DNA of 64,000 nt, from assembly GCA_910574455.1 (NCBI GenBank), contig CAJSYZ010000001.1, forward strand, positions 4,819,424 through 4,883,423, given 5' to 3'. This document shows positions 1 to 11,762 of this stretch, in pieces. The notes beneath the pieces were generated by a model. That model was not told where the DNA came from. It saw only the letters and a list, made by a program, of their open reading frames with translations, and searched no databases. Made by a program: the position numbers and the translations under genes. Within the stretch, counting starts at the first letter, position 1. Each line of letters begins with the position of its first letter. Source of the DNA: Trichaptum fuscoviolaceum (lineage: Eukaryota > Basidiomycota > Agaricomycetes > Hymenochaetales > Trichaptaceae).

Positions 1-534
1 ACTGCCTTCCAGAACGTTTTATCTAATTCTGTAGGGAGGCGCACGTCCTTCGCAAAAAAACATTGTAAGGATAGGCGATCCAACGCAGGTAGTGTACTGA
101 CCGAGAACTTCACTGCCTTCTCATAGAGCGTCTGTGGCACTTTGATAGTGAAGCCTTTCATCCGAGCACTTTGACTTGCAAGTTCATGGAATATCACTTC
201 GATCGCGGGCCAGCTAACGAGAGTTTTTTGGGCTACGAACCTGAGTTCGTTGTCGTCTTCTGCGCAGTCAATTTTAATGTATAATTCTGCGCTTCCCTCC
301 TCTGGAGAAAAACCCGGAGCATTGGGAGTGCATACTCGAGTGTGGATTTGTGCCCACAAACAAAGTGTTGAGAGCGAGACGTATCGCCACTGGCCAGAGT
401 CGACAAACGTGGCTGACGTTCAACGGCGCCTGCTTTCGTCGCATTCGAGCTAAGTTATTCGCTGGCAAGCATTTCAAGAATACATCCGACAGTATTTCTG
501 CAAGCAAGTCTTGAAAAGGTGAAGCAGAGGCCAT
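1..534 (-). pseudogene. F-box/LRR type A, broken and cut by window edge
   Basis: The N-terminus starts at the ATG at 532-534 and reads an F-box-like segment (ILSDVFLKCLP, then APLNVSHVCR) matching the intact gene at 39638. Around 384-399 there are about 7 extra bases relative to that gene. The original frame then runs to a stop near 274, while the homologous protein continues in another frame (WRYVSLSTL, later LYIKIDCAED and ELDKTFWKA) to the left edge of the window. An F-box protein would be an SCF ubiquitin-ligase substrate receptor, but the frameshift argues this copy is dead. A base error in the assembly is the alternative. It lies head-to-head with a dead DUF202 gene at 655. Confidence 0.75.
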
Positions 535-654
535 ATGAGTAAATGGTTTCGAGAATTGGGTTTGCGCGCTAGTGTGAGATGGCAATAGGAGGGACTCGAT
601 GTTGACATGCCGCGTTTCAACTCTCATTCACTGGCACGACACCCACGACTTATC

Positions 655-1085
655 GTGACGATCGACAACTCACCTAAGTTATAGAAAACAGAGGAAGCAC
701 TGCTCGGGACTTCTGCATGTTCGGAGCGCAACTTCCTGTCTCGCCTCAAGCTTGTTCTCTTGCTCTCACTGTTATCGTCTGCCATTCTGGTCCACGCATG
801 TCTACCATCGCCCTCTGACTCCGTCTCTGGTGAGGAACCTTCGTTGAAATCGAAGGCGTGGCTGCCAAATATCACGCTAGATATGGTGGTTGCGTTGGCT
901 GTGGTTGCTGCAGGTGGTTGAGGGGTACTGGTGTGGTCACGGTATACGGGATCTTAGGGACACGAGAACTCTTCTGGCGGCGGATAAGTGAGTTTGTGAT
1001 ATTTCTTCATTAATGTACTGAACGCAGCTCCATCATATACCCCATAATGCTGTACTGAACTTCATCTGTAGCGGACAGGAATGGT
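655..1085 (+). pseudogene. Decayed DUF202 membrane-protein gene
   Basis: The plus strand is alignable over its whole length with the intact DUF202 gene at 23865-24320. Reading CSERNFLSRLKLVLLLSL from about 709 and SPSDSVSGEEPS further on recovers the family protein. Damage: the start codon is ACG in place of ATG, a frameshift precedes the first membrane segment, and stops follow the second membrane segment near 920. The intron 5' splice site (AA|gtgagt near 985) is still recognisable, but the acceptor is lost. The pairing with the divergent F-box remnant at 1-534 repeats at two other places in the window. Confidence 0.75.
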
Positions 1086-1336
1086 GGGTCGTTAACTCTT
1101 GTAGAGTGAATATCCAACCAATTGTATTCTACAGTCTTGAATGTTCCTGCCTTTCGTCCAGAGAGTACCGGAAGGGTGGGTGATGCAGCTGACCGTGTCC
1201 TGGTGTTTTCATTAGCAATCTGAGACTTCTAGAACATGTGGAACCCTAGGCTCGGGAAGAAGCTGAATGGATGCACTAGGACGGCGACGCGTGGCCCAGA
1301 GGTGTAGTCAATGTTGCATCATTTATTTCTTTGGAG

Positions 1337-2516
1337 AAACAAGCAGTTAGAGGCTGTGAGTTCCTCACAGCAGAGCCCGCTACCCGTTGATGGGCATAAA
1401 GTTATTGTAAGTTATTGTAAGAGAAAGAAAAGAAAAACATTTTTATGTACAGAAGTCTATTACTATCTATACATTTAAATCCTTTGCGGACTTCAACTGC
1501 CCAAGAAGGTGGCATGTAAAGTAGATGTCACCCTCAGCAACTGAGACAGGTCTACGCCTGTCAGTCACGAGCAATCCAAGATCTCATCACTACAGATGAG
1601 CTTGAAATTGGGAGGTAGATCCAAGTGCTTGCAGTCTTGAGTCCACCCGTTGCTGCGACGGTCACCGCTTGTGCAACCTTTCCGGTTCTTCATTATGATC
1701 ACCTCCTTGTGGTTACAAGGCCACTTCCGAGAGGTAGTCCAACCACCGAGTCTCACCGCCAGTCTCAACCGCCGCTTTCGAGATATGCCACAACTGTTCC
1801 TGGGTACTTCAGCCTCCGTCTACATCACGCCTATACGCCATCATGGTGGCGGCAATGCCGCCCTCTGCACTCAGGCTGTGGAATGTGTGGCGGAAGATGA
1901 CCGTCAGTCCCCTGCATAAGCAGGACAGCTTAAGCAAACGGGAGCCACCCCGTTAGGACTTGCAAGCCGCGTCTGCATGCCCGGTTTTGGGGAAAGCGGT
2001 CTCTGTGGCGGGGAAACATTAGATGGGTCTTCGGGCGGTCGTTGGGACGGAGAGTTTGGCAGCAACCTTGTATGGCCAGGCCGTGTTTGCATGACCGGCT
2101 ATGTGGTGAAGCATTGGCAGCCTTGTGCGACTAGGTAGCGGCCGTTCATTCATGAAAATTTATGTTTACGTACCCTTTATACCGTTCTGGCTTTGGCTTT
2201 GAGAAAGCGCCTATGATTGGCCATTTGATCACAATAGCGAGAACATAACTAGTTGTTGAAGAAATACTTGCTGCGCAGCACCTTCGAATGCTTGATGGAC
2301 ACCAAAGATACTACGTTGGCGACGACGGAGAATGCAGTCAAATTCGCGTGGAAACAACCTGCTGTTGTAGGTAAGCCATCACATGACTGGAGCTCCTACC
2401 ATAAAGGGTTAATTACCCATAAAGGCAATTTCACGTGACCGGATCAGTTTTCGCAGAGAATCCGGACAGTTGCGTTTTTCTAAGGTACCCAAGCGAACCC
2501 TACGGTTCGCGGGAAC
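1337..2516 (+). mobile_element. Hairpin-ended repeat, copy A
   Basis: The left end starts CAAGCAGTTAGAGGCTGTGA and forms a perfect 8-bp hairpin (GCTGTGAG/CTCACAGC). The right end carries a 7-bp hairpin (GCGAACC/GGTTCGC) followed by GCGGGAA. About 300 nt at the left, up to about 1650, and about 90 nt at the right match copy B (2515-3596). The middle (about 1650-2330) is unrelated to copies B and C, and no protein is recognised in it. No terminal inverted repeats and no transposase are seen. Class unknown; see findings. Confidence 0.6.
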
Positions 2517-3596
2517 AAGCAGTTAGAGGCTGTAAGTAAACTCACAGCAGAGCCCGCGACCCGTGGATCAACATGAAGGAAGTGCTATCCTTTTTTACAA
2601 GCAGTTATCTCATAGGCTACCCGGAGATGGGTACAAAGTGTTATGGAAAGAAAGCAAAAATCATTTTTACATACAGAAGTCTATTAGTACTATCTATACA
2701 ATTGAATCCTTCGTGGACTTCAACTGCCCGAGAAGGTGGCATGTAAAGTAGATGTTGCCCCCCAGCAACCAAAACAGTGCCACAATTGTCACCAGAGCAC
2801 TGGTCACGGGCAAGCCTGATCACATCACCGCAGATGGCCTCGAGAATGGAGGTAGATCCAAGTGATCGCAGCCAACAGGTACTTGATGCCTGTACGGCCG
2901 AGCAGCCCAAGGTCCACTTACCGCCAACGCCCTCGCTCACCCAGACATACCCAACCCACTCTGGTGCGCAGTACAACTGTGCACCCATTGTCTTCCTGCC
3001 CAACGACTGAGCCCTCCCCGAGCATGGCTACTCGGGCCGCACCTATGACAACTATGAGGCATGTTGTAAGACAAGTCCAGCAGCAGTGGGAAGAGCATCC
3101 AACCCCGCGCCATCCAGAACAGCCATGCCGCGTGGGGTATGGCCGCAGGTCCGTTGTCGTCCGCCATGCCTGCTTATGGACTGCCGAGATCTCGTCCGAC
3201 TCGGACGAGAGCGACGGCGTTGTGTCGCCACCTCTCGAGCTCAACGGCGCCGTGCCTGGCGTGTCAATGCCGCCCTATCCGTACGGCCCATTCACGATGT
3301 CAACCCAGGAGCAGTTCGAAAAGGCGCTCACCTTCCTCCCGCATGCGTCGTCCGCGCCGTCGAGTAGCTTGATGAGCAGTCACAGCAGCAGTAGTAGTAA
3401 GAAGTTGGATGAGGAACAGGCTTGCAATGCGACAGGTTGAGCAAACAGGCAAAACCGCGTGCCAGTGAGGATAACCTGCTATGAAAAGTAATTTCGGTAC
3501 CGAAAGTGCACGTCACATGACTTTTTAAGTTTTGGCGGAGAATCGACACAGTTGCGTTTTCCTAAGGTACCCTAGCGACCCCTAGGTCGCGGGAAT
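2515..3596 (+). mobile_element. Hairpin-ended repeat, copy B, abutting copy A
   Basis: It begins directly where copy A ends (GCGGGAA then CAAGCAGTTAG), so the two are head-to-tail. The left hairpin is GCTGTAAG/CTCACAGC (one mismatch) and the right hairpin is GCGACC/GGTCGC before GCGGGAA. The palindrome TTTCGGTACCGAAA near 3490-3504 is shared with copy C. The interior differs from copies A and C and includes a 193-codon reading frame at 2862. Confidence 0.6.
2862..3440 (+). other. Open frame inside repeat copy B, possible captured gene fragment
   Basis: A 192-residue open frame fills the cargo region of copy B. It is Pro/Ser/Arg-rich at the start and later reads a more protein-like stretch (EISSDSDESDGVVSPP, then FTMSTQEQFEKALTF) ending in a Ser-rich tail. 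No family is recognised. It may be a fragment of a host gene carried by the repeat, or simply a chance open frame in GC-rich DNA. I would not call it an expressed gene. Confidence 0.25.
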
Positions 3597-5394
3597 AAAC
3601 TACTCAAGCGCTCATAGGAGAAAGCACCCAGGCTGGTCATTGCTCCTTCTCTCGGACTCACTTAAAGTAGAGTTCTATTCTTCATAGTCTCTACGCCATT
3701 TTGCATAATGAGTTAAGAGCTCGCTGATCCTCTCATATAATCTAAAAGCTAATATCATCACAGTTTCTCCAATAACATGTCTCCTTTTTGACAAGTGAAG
3801 TTCCTAGGCCATCGAAGCAGCAGTACGAAACAACAACTAATTTACGGTTAGTTCTATTCAGTAATCTCTGAGGCGTCTGGCGCCTAGCACATCGATTTAA
3901 ACAATCACTGTGGTCTCCCTCCACACCAATGGGATGCTAGAGGATAGTTTCCGATAGACCCACTGATGAGCCCCTGCAATCGATCAGCCTGGCGAGGCTG
4001 ACGTACGCCTGTGATTAGCCTGCCACTGCTCTCCTTCGACCAGATTCAGTCCCAGCACCATATCATCCAGAACAAAGTAACAAGCCGAACGCGTTTGTTT
4101 GTCCGACACAAATGCTTATCGATGCCTGTGACGTCCGCACGCTGATCTTGCCTGTTCTGAACTTAGAATTTAGGTGAAACCTCTCGCGCTACTTCTTGTC
4201 AGAATCAATTTCGAAGGGCCTATTTGGATCGACATATATTTTGAAGCGACCGCATCAGTCTCTCCCCGCTACTGTGTATATAGCCCGAGACAATCGCATA
4301 GGTTTGGCTAAGCTTGCCGAATGATCTGTACGCCCCCTCGACAACTGCTCTGGTTGGTTCCAATCATTGAGTCAAGTCTCAGTCCGATGATGTGCGGCGA
4401 ATAACCTGAATAAAAACCTTCATCATCTGAAAACAATAACGATCTTGAACACCGACAAATATTAGCTCACATCGGTGCCGGGATGCATTTGAGTAGGTAA
4501 GAAAATCATCGCTTTCAAGAAAACAATTCTACTGTATTAACTTACTCCACTTGTCAATACTAGCACAGCCTGCGCAACTATTCCTAAGCAATCCATTCAA
4601 TACACTTCCCCAGTCAGGACCACAGATCAGCGAAGAATATCAGCAAAATATCCTTTATTTCCACCGGATCCTACTCATGTATGAATCCGAAGCTCGAGCT
4701 CCTCTGAGGTTACCTCAGAAACATTCTGATACAGTCTACTTTGCTTGCCTAGGCTGGCGCTGGGTCAGATATTCAGTTTCAAGTTGTCTGATCTTTTTTG
4801 GATAACGAATCAGAATGTATCCATTGTCATTCGGATTTCCTGCATCTGTCCCTTCTCAAGCACACTTTACTTGGATTTGTTCAATGCGGGGAATTATTAC
4901 AGAATCCCTGTTGGAGACGAATGGTTCGCAGCTTTCAGAGTAATACCGAGCCTTGCTTACTCAGGAATTTTTTAGATTTCAGTGACGAATGGCCGTATAC
5001 TGCCGATGTGACACCTCTCCTCTCGGGACTTTAAGATTCACAGAAGACGCTGCTTGATTACTATGACCTTGGTACGGTAGCTAACATTGTGAGCCAATGT
5101 CTCTGAAGGTGTTCAGATATTATGCCCATGTACACCTAGACCCTTACGGGTCACCCTGCCAGTGTCGCCTGGGTCAACAATGAATTTCTCTCGACGTTTC
5201 GAACTTTTTGACACCCATTCTGGAACGAACAAATACCAAATTGACTGTCTCGTCCGCCTCCACGTACTGGCTTCATGTTAGCACTCTCCCGGAGATGGAG
5301 AGCTGCCCGAGCTCATTGCCTTTCGTAGTGAAAACCATTTTCACTTTTACTCTGATCGTTTCCCCGTTTAACGTCTTATTCTAGTCTGAATATC
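3597..5394. other. No supported gene
   Basis: Only short frames with many stops are present. The 3' part (about 4550-5390) may be the decayed upstream half of the beta-mannosidase remnant that follows, but I could not recover a convincing protein match there. Confidence 0.4.
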
Positions 5395-5880
5395 CGCGTG
5401 ACATCAACGCAGGTTAGATTGGTACTTCAGAGCGCAATCCTCAGCGGCCAGAACGTGGTTCGTCAACTAAGCATGTTTTCTCTGACTTACTTCACTGACG
5501 TTACTCCGATGAAGAGACTATAGCACTTATGATTTCTACGCGTATGACGAACTCGGCATTCTCACGTGGTCGGAGCTCATCCTCTCCGACAATCTATACC
5601 CGATTAACGACTTCCTACTCCTCAATATTGCCCCCGAAGTCCGCCAGAACGTCAGGCAAATCAATCGCCATCCTAGCAATTCACAATGGGTGGGCGGTAA
5701 TAAGATCGAAGAAATAATTGATGTGTTGAATTCGTTTGAAATGTCGGACGAGGTGAGTTGCCAACCCAGATCATTGCTGGTGCCTTTTTAACTCAAATGC
5801 TTTATCCGCGCGTCTCGGTAGTTTGTCACATTGTTCTAAGATTTCCTCCTCGAAATCATTCCCTTACTCCCGGTGGGAGT
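5395..5880 (+). pseudogene. Beta-mannosidase (GH2) remnant
   Basis: Three fragments in order recall fungal beta-mannosidases. QVRLVLQSAILSGQNVVR lies at about 5408-5465. An exon at about 5520-5750 reads YDFYAYDELGILTWSELI, then YPINDFLLLNIAPEVRQNV, then INRHPSNSQWVGGNKIEEI, ending at GAG|gtgagt. After a plausible intron, FVTLF*DFLLEIIPLLP follows at about 5823-5870 with a stop inside. The usual RVWGGG strand after the first fragment is lost and the GGNE motif reads GGNK, removing the acid/base glutamate. The enzyme would have cleaved terminal beta-mannose from hemicellulose oligosaccharides. This copy is dead. Confidence 0.7.
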
Positions 5881-6248
5881 AAAGGGTACTGTATCCCCTA
5901 AATTCTGGTCGTGTCAGTTTTCACTGAGGTTTCTCCGCTTTTTTCTTCTTATGCCATAACTGTATTGCTTTTGTCTCTTTCCCTCTTTTTCAAATGCAAC
6001 GAATGCGGGAGTTGAAGGCGGCAGCGCTGATCATGAGGATTGTACTTACTTAGTACTCAGGCTACGATCGTGCGAAATTTATACATTGTCGCGACGGACA
6101 TTGCAAGGTATAAAAATCTTATATGTAGGAATTGTATATGCACGTATAGTAAATTCTCCAATACTACATCTACTTAATGACCTTCGTACTAGACGAAAAA
6201 GCTAAGTAGCACAGTATGTATATATTTGCATGCTGGCAGCTTCAAGGT

Positions 6249-7774
6249 TCACATCTCCGTCCAGAAGTTTTTGCCAGCCCATGAGCGGACGCTGGCACTG
6301 GTAGCATTGTTGAAAAGAAGCGCGTTGTTACTGCTTTTCGCATCTTCGATCGAACCCCATGTGGCGAGATCCAAAACAGCTTGCTTAAGCTGAGCAGGTG
6401 TGAGGGCTTTGGCAACAGTGACCTTCTCGATCGTCAGGAATGACTCGGGCTTTGGTAACATGCAAGAGACAAATGCAGGGAGAGCGCTATACGCGGCAGA
6501 GTACGCCTCTAAGAGAGTGCTCTGGGACGACACTTTCGGGTCGAAGGTTGCGTGAGGATAAATGGAGATGAGATACGCGAGGACACCGGATACATGAGGG
6601 GCTGCCATGCTGGTACCGGACGTGGTCAGCGTTGCGGTGTCTGAGGCAATGCTTGCACTCTTAATTTTTGCACCAGGAGCGAATATATCGATGCAATTGC
6701 CGAAGTTGCTCTTGTCCCAGCGAGTATCCTCGATTGTGCTGGCGGCAACGGTGATTACTTCGGCGATATCCCCGGGAGTGAACTGGCATGCATCTGTATT
6801 CTTATTGCCTGCACCGACAGCGATATGATGGCCATGTTCAATCGCTTTCCTGACACCGTCCGTGAGTGACTGACTTTTTCCACCGCTAAAAGACATATTA
6901 AGGACGGAACCCTTGTGGCTCGAAAATCCAGTCGCTCTGATTTCCTCGGCCGCATGGAGAGCCCGCTCGGTTGCATCCTTGTCCGCCCATTCCACACCAG
7001 CGAGTGCGTCGTCGGATGTACCGTGGCCGGCAGCATCGGACACCTTGACGGCAATGAGGTTTGCATGCTTGGCGACACCATACGTCTTTCCAGCCACAGT
7101 ACCCCCAACGTGAGTGCCATGGCCGTGATCATCATCATCAGGGCTACCCGGCACAGTAGTAATACCCCAGCTTGCTCGACCCTCGAACTCTTCATGCGTC
7201 AAGCGGATACCGGAGTCAATGATATAGACCGTAACTCCTTTGCCTGCTTCGTCTCCCTCCTCATATATGTATTCAAAGGGATAGTATTCAACCTTGGGCT
7301 GATGAGAAATGCGATGAAGACCCTGGATAAGCCGTGCACAATATTTTCAGATCATGAGAATCCAAAATTCACCGAAATAATACCTACCCATGTTGAGTCA
7401 CTCTGTGTCTCTGTCAATGTCATTACTTGCGACTGCTCCACATACTTGACTTCGGGCCTGAGGCGGATCATATTGAGGACGTCCTGTGAGAAATGGCCAG
7501 AGTATCCCATGAGGATGCCGGTGCCGTCCCATACATGAATGAGACCATTCTCACCCCAAAGAGGGCGGGTCTGGGATGCAACATCCACGAAGTTCACATG
7601 GGCTCTAAAGGCTTCGGAAGGCGTTTCATCCTTGAGGACGATGGTATACCGGTTCTCGATGAGTGAGTCAGAAGCTACGTTCGGAATGTATAAGGGAGCG
7701 ATGCCTAGCGCAGGCGAGGCGCCCACTAGTCTCGCGAGAAGTGGTAGCAAGAGGTATGCAAGTCTGGCAGCCAT
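6249..7774 (-). CDS. Secreted subtilisin-like serine protease (S8A, proteinase K type)
   Basis: There are two exons, 7388-7774 and 6249-7322, joined across a 65-nt intron (TGG|gtaggt...ccag|GGT) with frame kept, giving about 486 residues. The start chosen at 7774 gives a signal peptide (MAARLAYLLLPLLARLVGAS). An inhibitor I9-type propeptide follows (YTIVLKDETPSEAFRAH), then the mature enzyme (STWGLHRISH). The catalytic triad is visible: Asp in VYIIDSGI, His in GHGTHVGG, Ser in GTSMAAPHVSG; the oxyanion Asn is in GAGN. It is expected to be an extracellular endopeptidase activated by propeptide removal. The gene looks intact, and length and domain order are normal for the family. It lies tandem with the acyl-CoA synthetase gene upstream. 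Confidence 0.93.
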
Positions 7775-8866
7775 TGATACGATGCTGATGTGCCGTCTGT
7801 TGCCATCGTAAACAGTCATTTTATACGACGTAGCCAGGAGGCGTTCCGCACTTGATGCATTTCCAGCTCTGCCGCTTTCGTGCTTAAAAACGGATGGACA
7901 AGCAAAATGCGCCAACAAGTTCCGCTCTCTAGAATGCCAGTGTCATAGCATAATCGGAATGAGAGAGTTGTCGGCTCGACATGACTGGGACTAGCACAAG
8001 CTGAGAGTTTTCCCAGTTAGAATCGGTGTCCCGGAGGCAACAGTATGCGACAGTGAGAAAGTGCAGTGATATGCAACGAATGATATGTTATGCTCTCAGA
8101 GTAGTTCTAACTTCTGAGGCCTGCTGGATGAGCGAAAGCAAAGATGTTCCAGCTCGTTCCCAGGGGCCGTCACTTTCCATTAATTAACGTTAAGTTATGA
8201 CTTGTTTGTTCTGAACACTAATTAGGACATTTCGACGATAATCTAATAATTATGGAAGCCGGCTCTGACGGTCCCTCAGGCTGGGAACGAGCCTGACTGT
8301 TCGGGAGTAGATGTTCGACTCGGAATTTGTGAGAAAAGTTATCCTTCAAGCTGTCAGTCCTCAGTAATGTTCCGGATTTTTCTTAGTACCTACATAGTTT
8401 GTATTTCAGGTTTGTCCAACGTTTCTCCGTTTTATCTTATGTAACATTTTCAAGTTTTGCATCCGGGAAGCCTGAGGGCCCGGAGAGGGGATCCGAGTCT
8501 GCCGGCGAAGCTTCAAGTTGGTCCGTGATCTACTCCTGAATGAAACCACATCGGTGAGCTACATATGACTTACAACGGCCAATGGATTCTTATACAGTAT
8601 CATAACTCATAAGTTGTCTTACGCTGACTGCTCGACAACGAGTGGCTACTTAAGCCTGAACCCGTATATACTGCGATTCAAGAACGGATCTGCCGGAGAA
8701 ATATATGGAAACGCTTTCTCTCTTATGCTGCAATGCTAATTGAACTACAATAATTGGAAACATTTTTACTGTACAAACCAGCTGCAAATGGTGCCGACTA
8801 AGCCATTCAAGTTGCATCAGATCCTTACTTCAATGATAGGTCGACACTCGAATAGACTACGGCTTC
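7775..8866. other. Intergenic, protease upstream region
   Basis: No gene is seen. The region contains one inverted repeat (8149-8295, listed separately). The 5' half should hold the protease promoter and the right end the 3' region of the acyl-CoA synthetase gene. Confidence 0.5.
8149..8295. repeat. Inverted repeat, possible small MITE
   Basis: The left arm reads GCTCGTTCCCAGGGGCCGTCA. The right arm, reverse complemented, reads GCTCGTTCCCAGCCTGAGGG followed by ACCGTCAGAG. The arms are about 20-24 nt with a small gap, and about 90 nt of AT-rich sequence separates them. No clear target duplication was found. Confidence 0.35.
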
Positions 8867-11762
8867 GCCGAGGCTTTGCGGTTTCTCTTTATAAAGTATT
8901 CCCGGATAATTTCATTAGCTTCTTCAACGGCACTTATGTCCTCAACAGTCGGAGGATAAGTGGGCGTCGCATCATAGTCGCCTTTCGCACAAGCTTCCAC
9001 AATTCCACGGATAGTACGTCTCAGTGTTTTTCTGTGAATAGATCGTCGAGATCATCTCTCAGAAATACACAGAGTAATGACAACTCACCCTGACCGAGTC
9101 TTCGGTAGTCTTCCCTTGACTAGACCGTCAAGTGAAGCAATAGCACCAATATCTGGAGCCTCGTGAGCTATTTATCCTTCCTCGCATAACTTGTGAAACA
9201 AACCTTCCCGAACTCTCTTATTTATTTCCTTGAAAAGCACGTCCTCTGGAACATCATCGGCAGTCTCATCACTGGCCACCCGGACCAGCGCAAATGGCAC
9301 ACGTCCCTTCAGCTCATCAGGCTTCCCTACGACGCAGCACTCTGCTATGAGATCATGACTTGAAATAACTGATTATTTAAGAGGAATGAGCAAATGGAAA
9401 TAAACATCAATAGCAAATTCTTTGATAATCAACCAAACTTCCTCACCTTGCTCAATCAAAGATGTTGAAAGGCGATGACCTGCGACATTTATCAAATCGT
9501 CCGCCCGGGACAGGACGTGAACATAGCCATCCTGGTCAATCATCCCCGAATCGCCCGTGTCAAACCATCCGTGACTCTCAAAACGTTTCCAATACGCCCT
9601 ACATGGATGCTCAGAAATGTTGGGCACCAGTAGCATGTTCGACCTTACTCGTGATATTTCTCTTCGTTCATCCAAAGCGTCGATAGAGCTGTAGGTGCAA
9701 GTGGCTACAGCAGAAGCGTTAGGGTCCACCACTTTCAAAACAAGTGTTCAGGGTTTCATACCGGAGCAAGCACAACATTACCCATTTCTCCCCTGGGAAG
9801 TTCGTTCCCCTCGTCATCGACGACCCTTACATCCATGCCCGGCAGTGGTATTCCTGCAGCACCAGGACGAGGTCTTAGTGGCTTTAAATTTGGAGACATG
9901 GCGATTGCCGTGATTGGCGATCCGCTCTCCGTCGACTGAAAATCTAGCTTTGGTCGCCAGTGTCGAAGACAACGCCATGGGACTCACCCAGTAGCTGAAC
10001 ATAAAAAAAACACGGAATAAGATAGCAGCTTTCCGTGGAGTCGCGTTTACTTACTTATCAATCACTATTGCTCCTGGCGCTCCAAGTTCGTCCAACAAAC
10101 GCTGATACTTAATAATCAAGTTCGGTTCGCTGCGTTCACCGGCCAGAAAGATAGCACGAAGGCTCCTAATATTGTACTTTCGTATCAAAATGGCATGAGG
10201 ATCATCTCGCTGAACAACGCGAAGGGCTGTCGCAGCTGTGAAAAGCGCTGACACCTTATATTCTTCCACGACTACAGAGAATAACGTCAACCGTGCGAAG
10301 ATAAAGAGTCATAGCACTCACTCTTCCAGAAGACGCCAGCATCTGGTATAACAGCTGTCACAAAAATCTAAGTTTCTAGCTGAAATATTTAATGAAAAGG
10401 AGCTTACGTTTACCCTCAAATATCACCGTCGCACATCCCTGAATTAATGGTGCGTAGAGGATATAGGAATGTCTATGAAGAAAGTAAGATGAATGTCTTG
10501 GCCCTCGTAATAAAACTTACCCAACTACCCAGCCCAGGTCGCTAGCTGTGAATATAGTCTCACCCGGTTTCAACCCAATGACATGTTCCATGCTGTATTT
10601 CAGTCCGACCGCATATCCAGCAGTAAGGCGAACAACGCCCTTAGGCAACGCAGTTGTACCTGACGTGTACAAAGTATACAAGACATCTTCACTCCGCATC
10701 ACCTCGCATTGCTCAACGCGCTGGGTATAAGGCAAGATCGAACACTCCTGTTCCCAATCAAAGAAGTCCGTCTTAGAGGGAAAATGGGAGCTGGTGATTG
10801 AGAGAGGAGGAAGGGTCCGAGTCGTGAGTGTGTGTAGAGAGTTCGGATGGTGTGGAGGAGGTGCCGGAGGAGGCGAATGTCCGGAAATGTGAACGCGTCG
10901 TAGCAATAGAGTAGATTCAGGAGGATAAGACGAGAAGCCGATTGCAGCGTCGATCAAGGCTAGATACGATACATATGTTCAACGCCTATAAATCTCATTG
11001 AAGGGAATTGATTCGACTGACGTTTATAGTCGATCACTCCCTTGGGCTCGATGCCACAGCTGGTAGCAAGCAAAGCTTTAGGTCTCGCGTCATCGATCCG
11101 CTTCGCCAGTTCCCGAGGAGCGAATCCCCCGAAGACAACCGAATGGCTAGACGAGGTCAGATCGTACATGTCTGGTGGATATATCAGAATGACTAACATT
11201 GCACCGATCCTCGCGCAAGCAAGCATTGCGACTGCACACTCCGGGACCATGGCCACTATAAAATCATTGGATTCAAGCATGTTTTCTGTCATTAAAGGGA
11301 AATCATTACTGACTGTAAATAATGACCCTATCGCCTTTCTTGACGCCAAGAGTATGCCGAAGAACACCAGCTAAGACTTTCACCTTTTCGAGCACCTCTT
11401 CGTATGAGAGCGTCTCTGTGGGTTTTGCTGAAGCTTGAGGCATAGATGAGACGTAGTGGATACACGGACGAGCCCCAGGTCGTTTAGCCTCTAGAGTCGG
11501 TAGACAGTGTCTATCAAGGGCTTCAAAACACATATTTAAGGATGCGCCCGGAAACCAAGTCTCTTTCCCAAGCATTTCGGAGTGTCCAAAAGCCTACGAA
11601 GTATCTGGTTCGAATGTTTTTGAATCTGCTGAGGATGATCACACTCACTCGTTTCGGAGCAGAGAACCAATTAAGGCCCTTTGCAGCGCTGATCCAAAAT
11701 GCTTCCGCCTCGGCCACAAAAACTTGCGACGATGAGCCTGCCGTTAGTTTTGAGTGCAGCAT
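8867..11762 (-). CDS. AMP-binding acyl-CoA synthetase (acetyl/propionyl-CoA synthetase-like, ACSS3 type)
   Basis: About 15 exons can be threaded by GT-AG introns. The first runs 11649-11762 ([20 protein letters not shown]), then 11593 onward ([20 protein letters not shown]). Later segments read [40 protein letters not shown] (adenylation P-loop), [39 protein letters not shown] and [14 protein letters not shown] (catalytic Lys). The last exon ends with a stop at 8867-8869. It activates a short-chain acid with ATP and CoA through an acyl-AMP; substrate preference cannot be read from sequence. The exon junction near 9360-9450 is uncertain: no splice choice restores all the residues expected there. 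The P-loop has Ala where TSGTTGLPKG is usual. Confidence 0.85.

Noticed and set aside
2431..3594. Reading the two similar 82-nt stretches at 2431-2514 and 3511-3594 as long terminal repeats of one retroelement
   Set aside because: They are the right ends of two tandem copies; the left-end sequence also occurs twice (1337 and 2515), which fits tandem copies better.
2515..3596. Calling the hairpin-ended repeats Helitrons
   Set aside because: A 3' hairpin and gene cargo fit, but no TC start, no CTRR end and no replicase are visible, so the class was left open.
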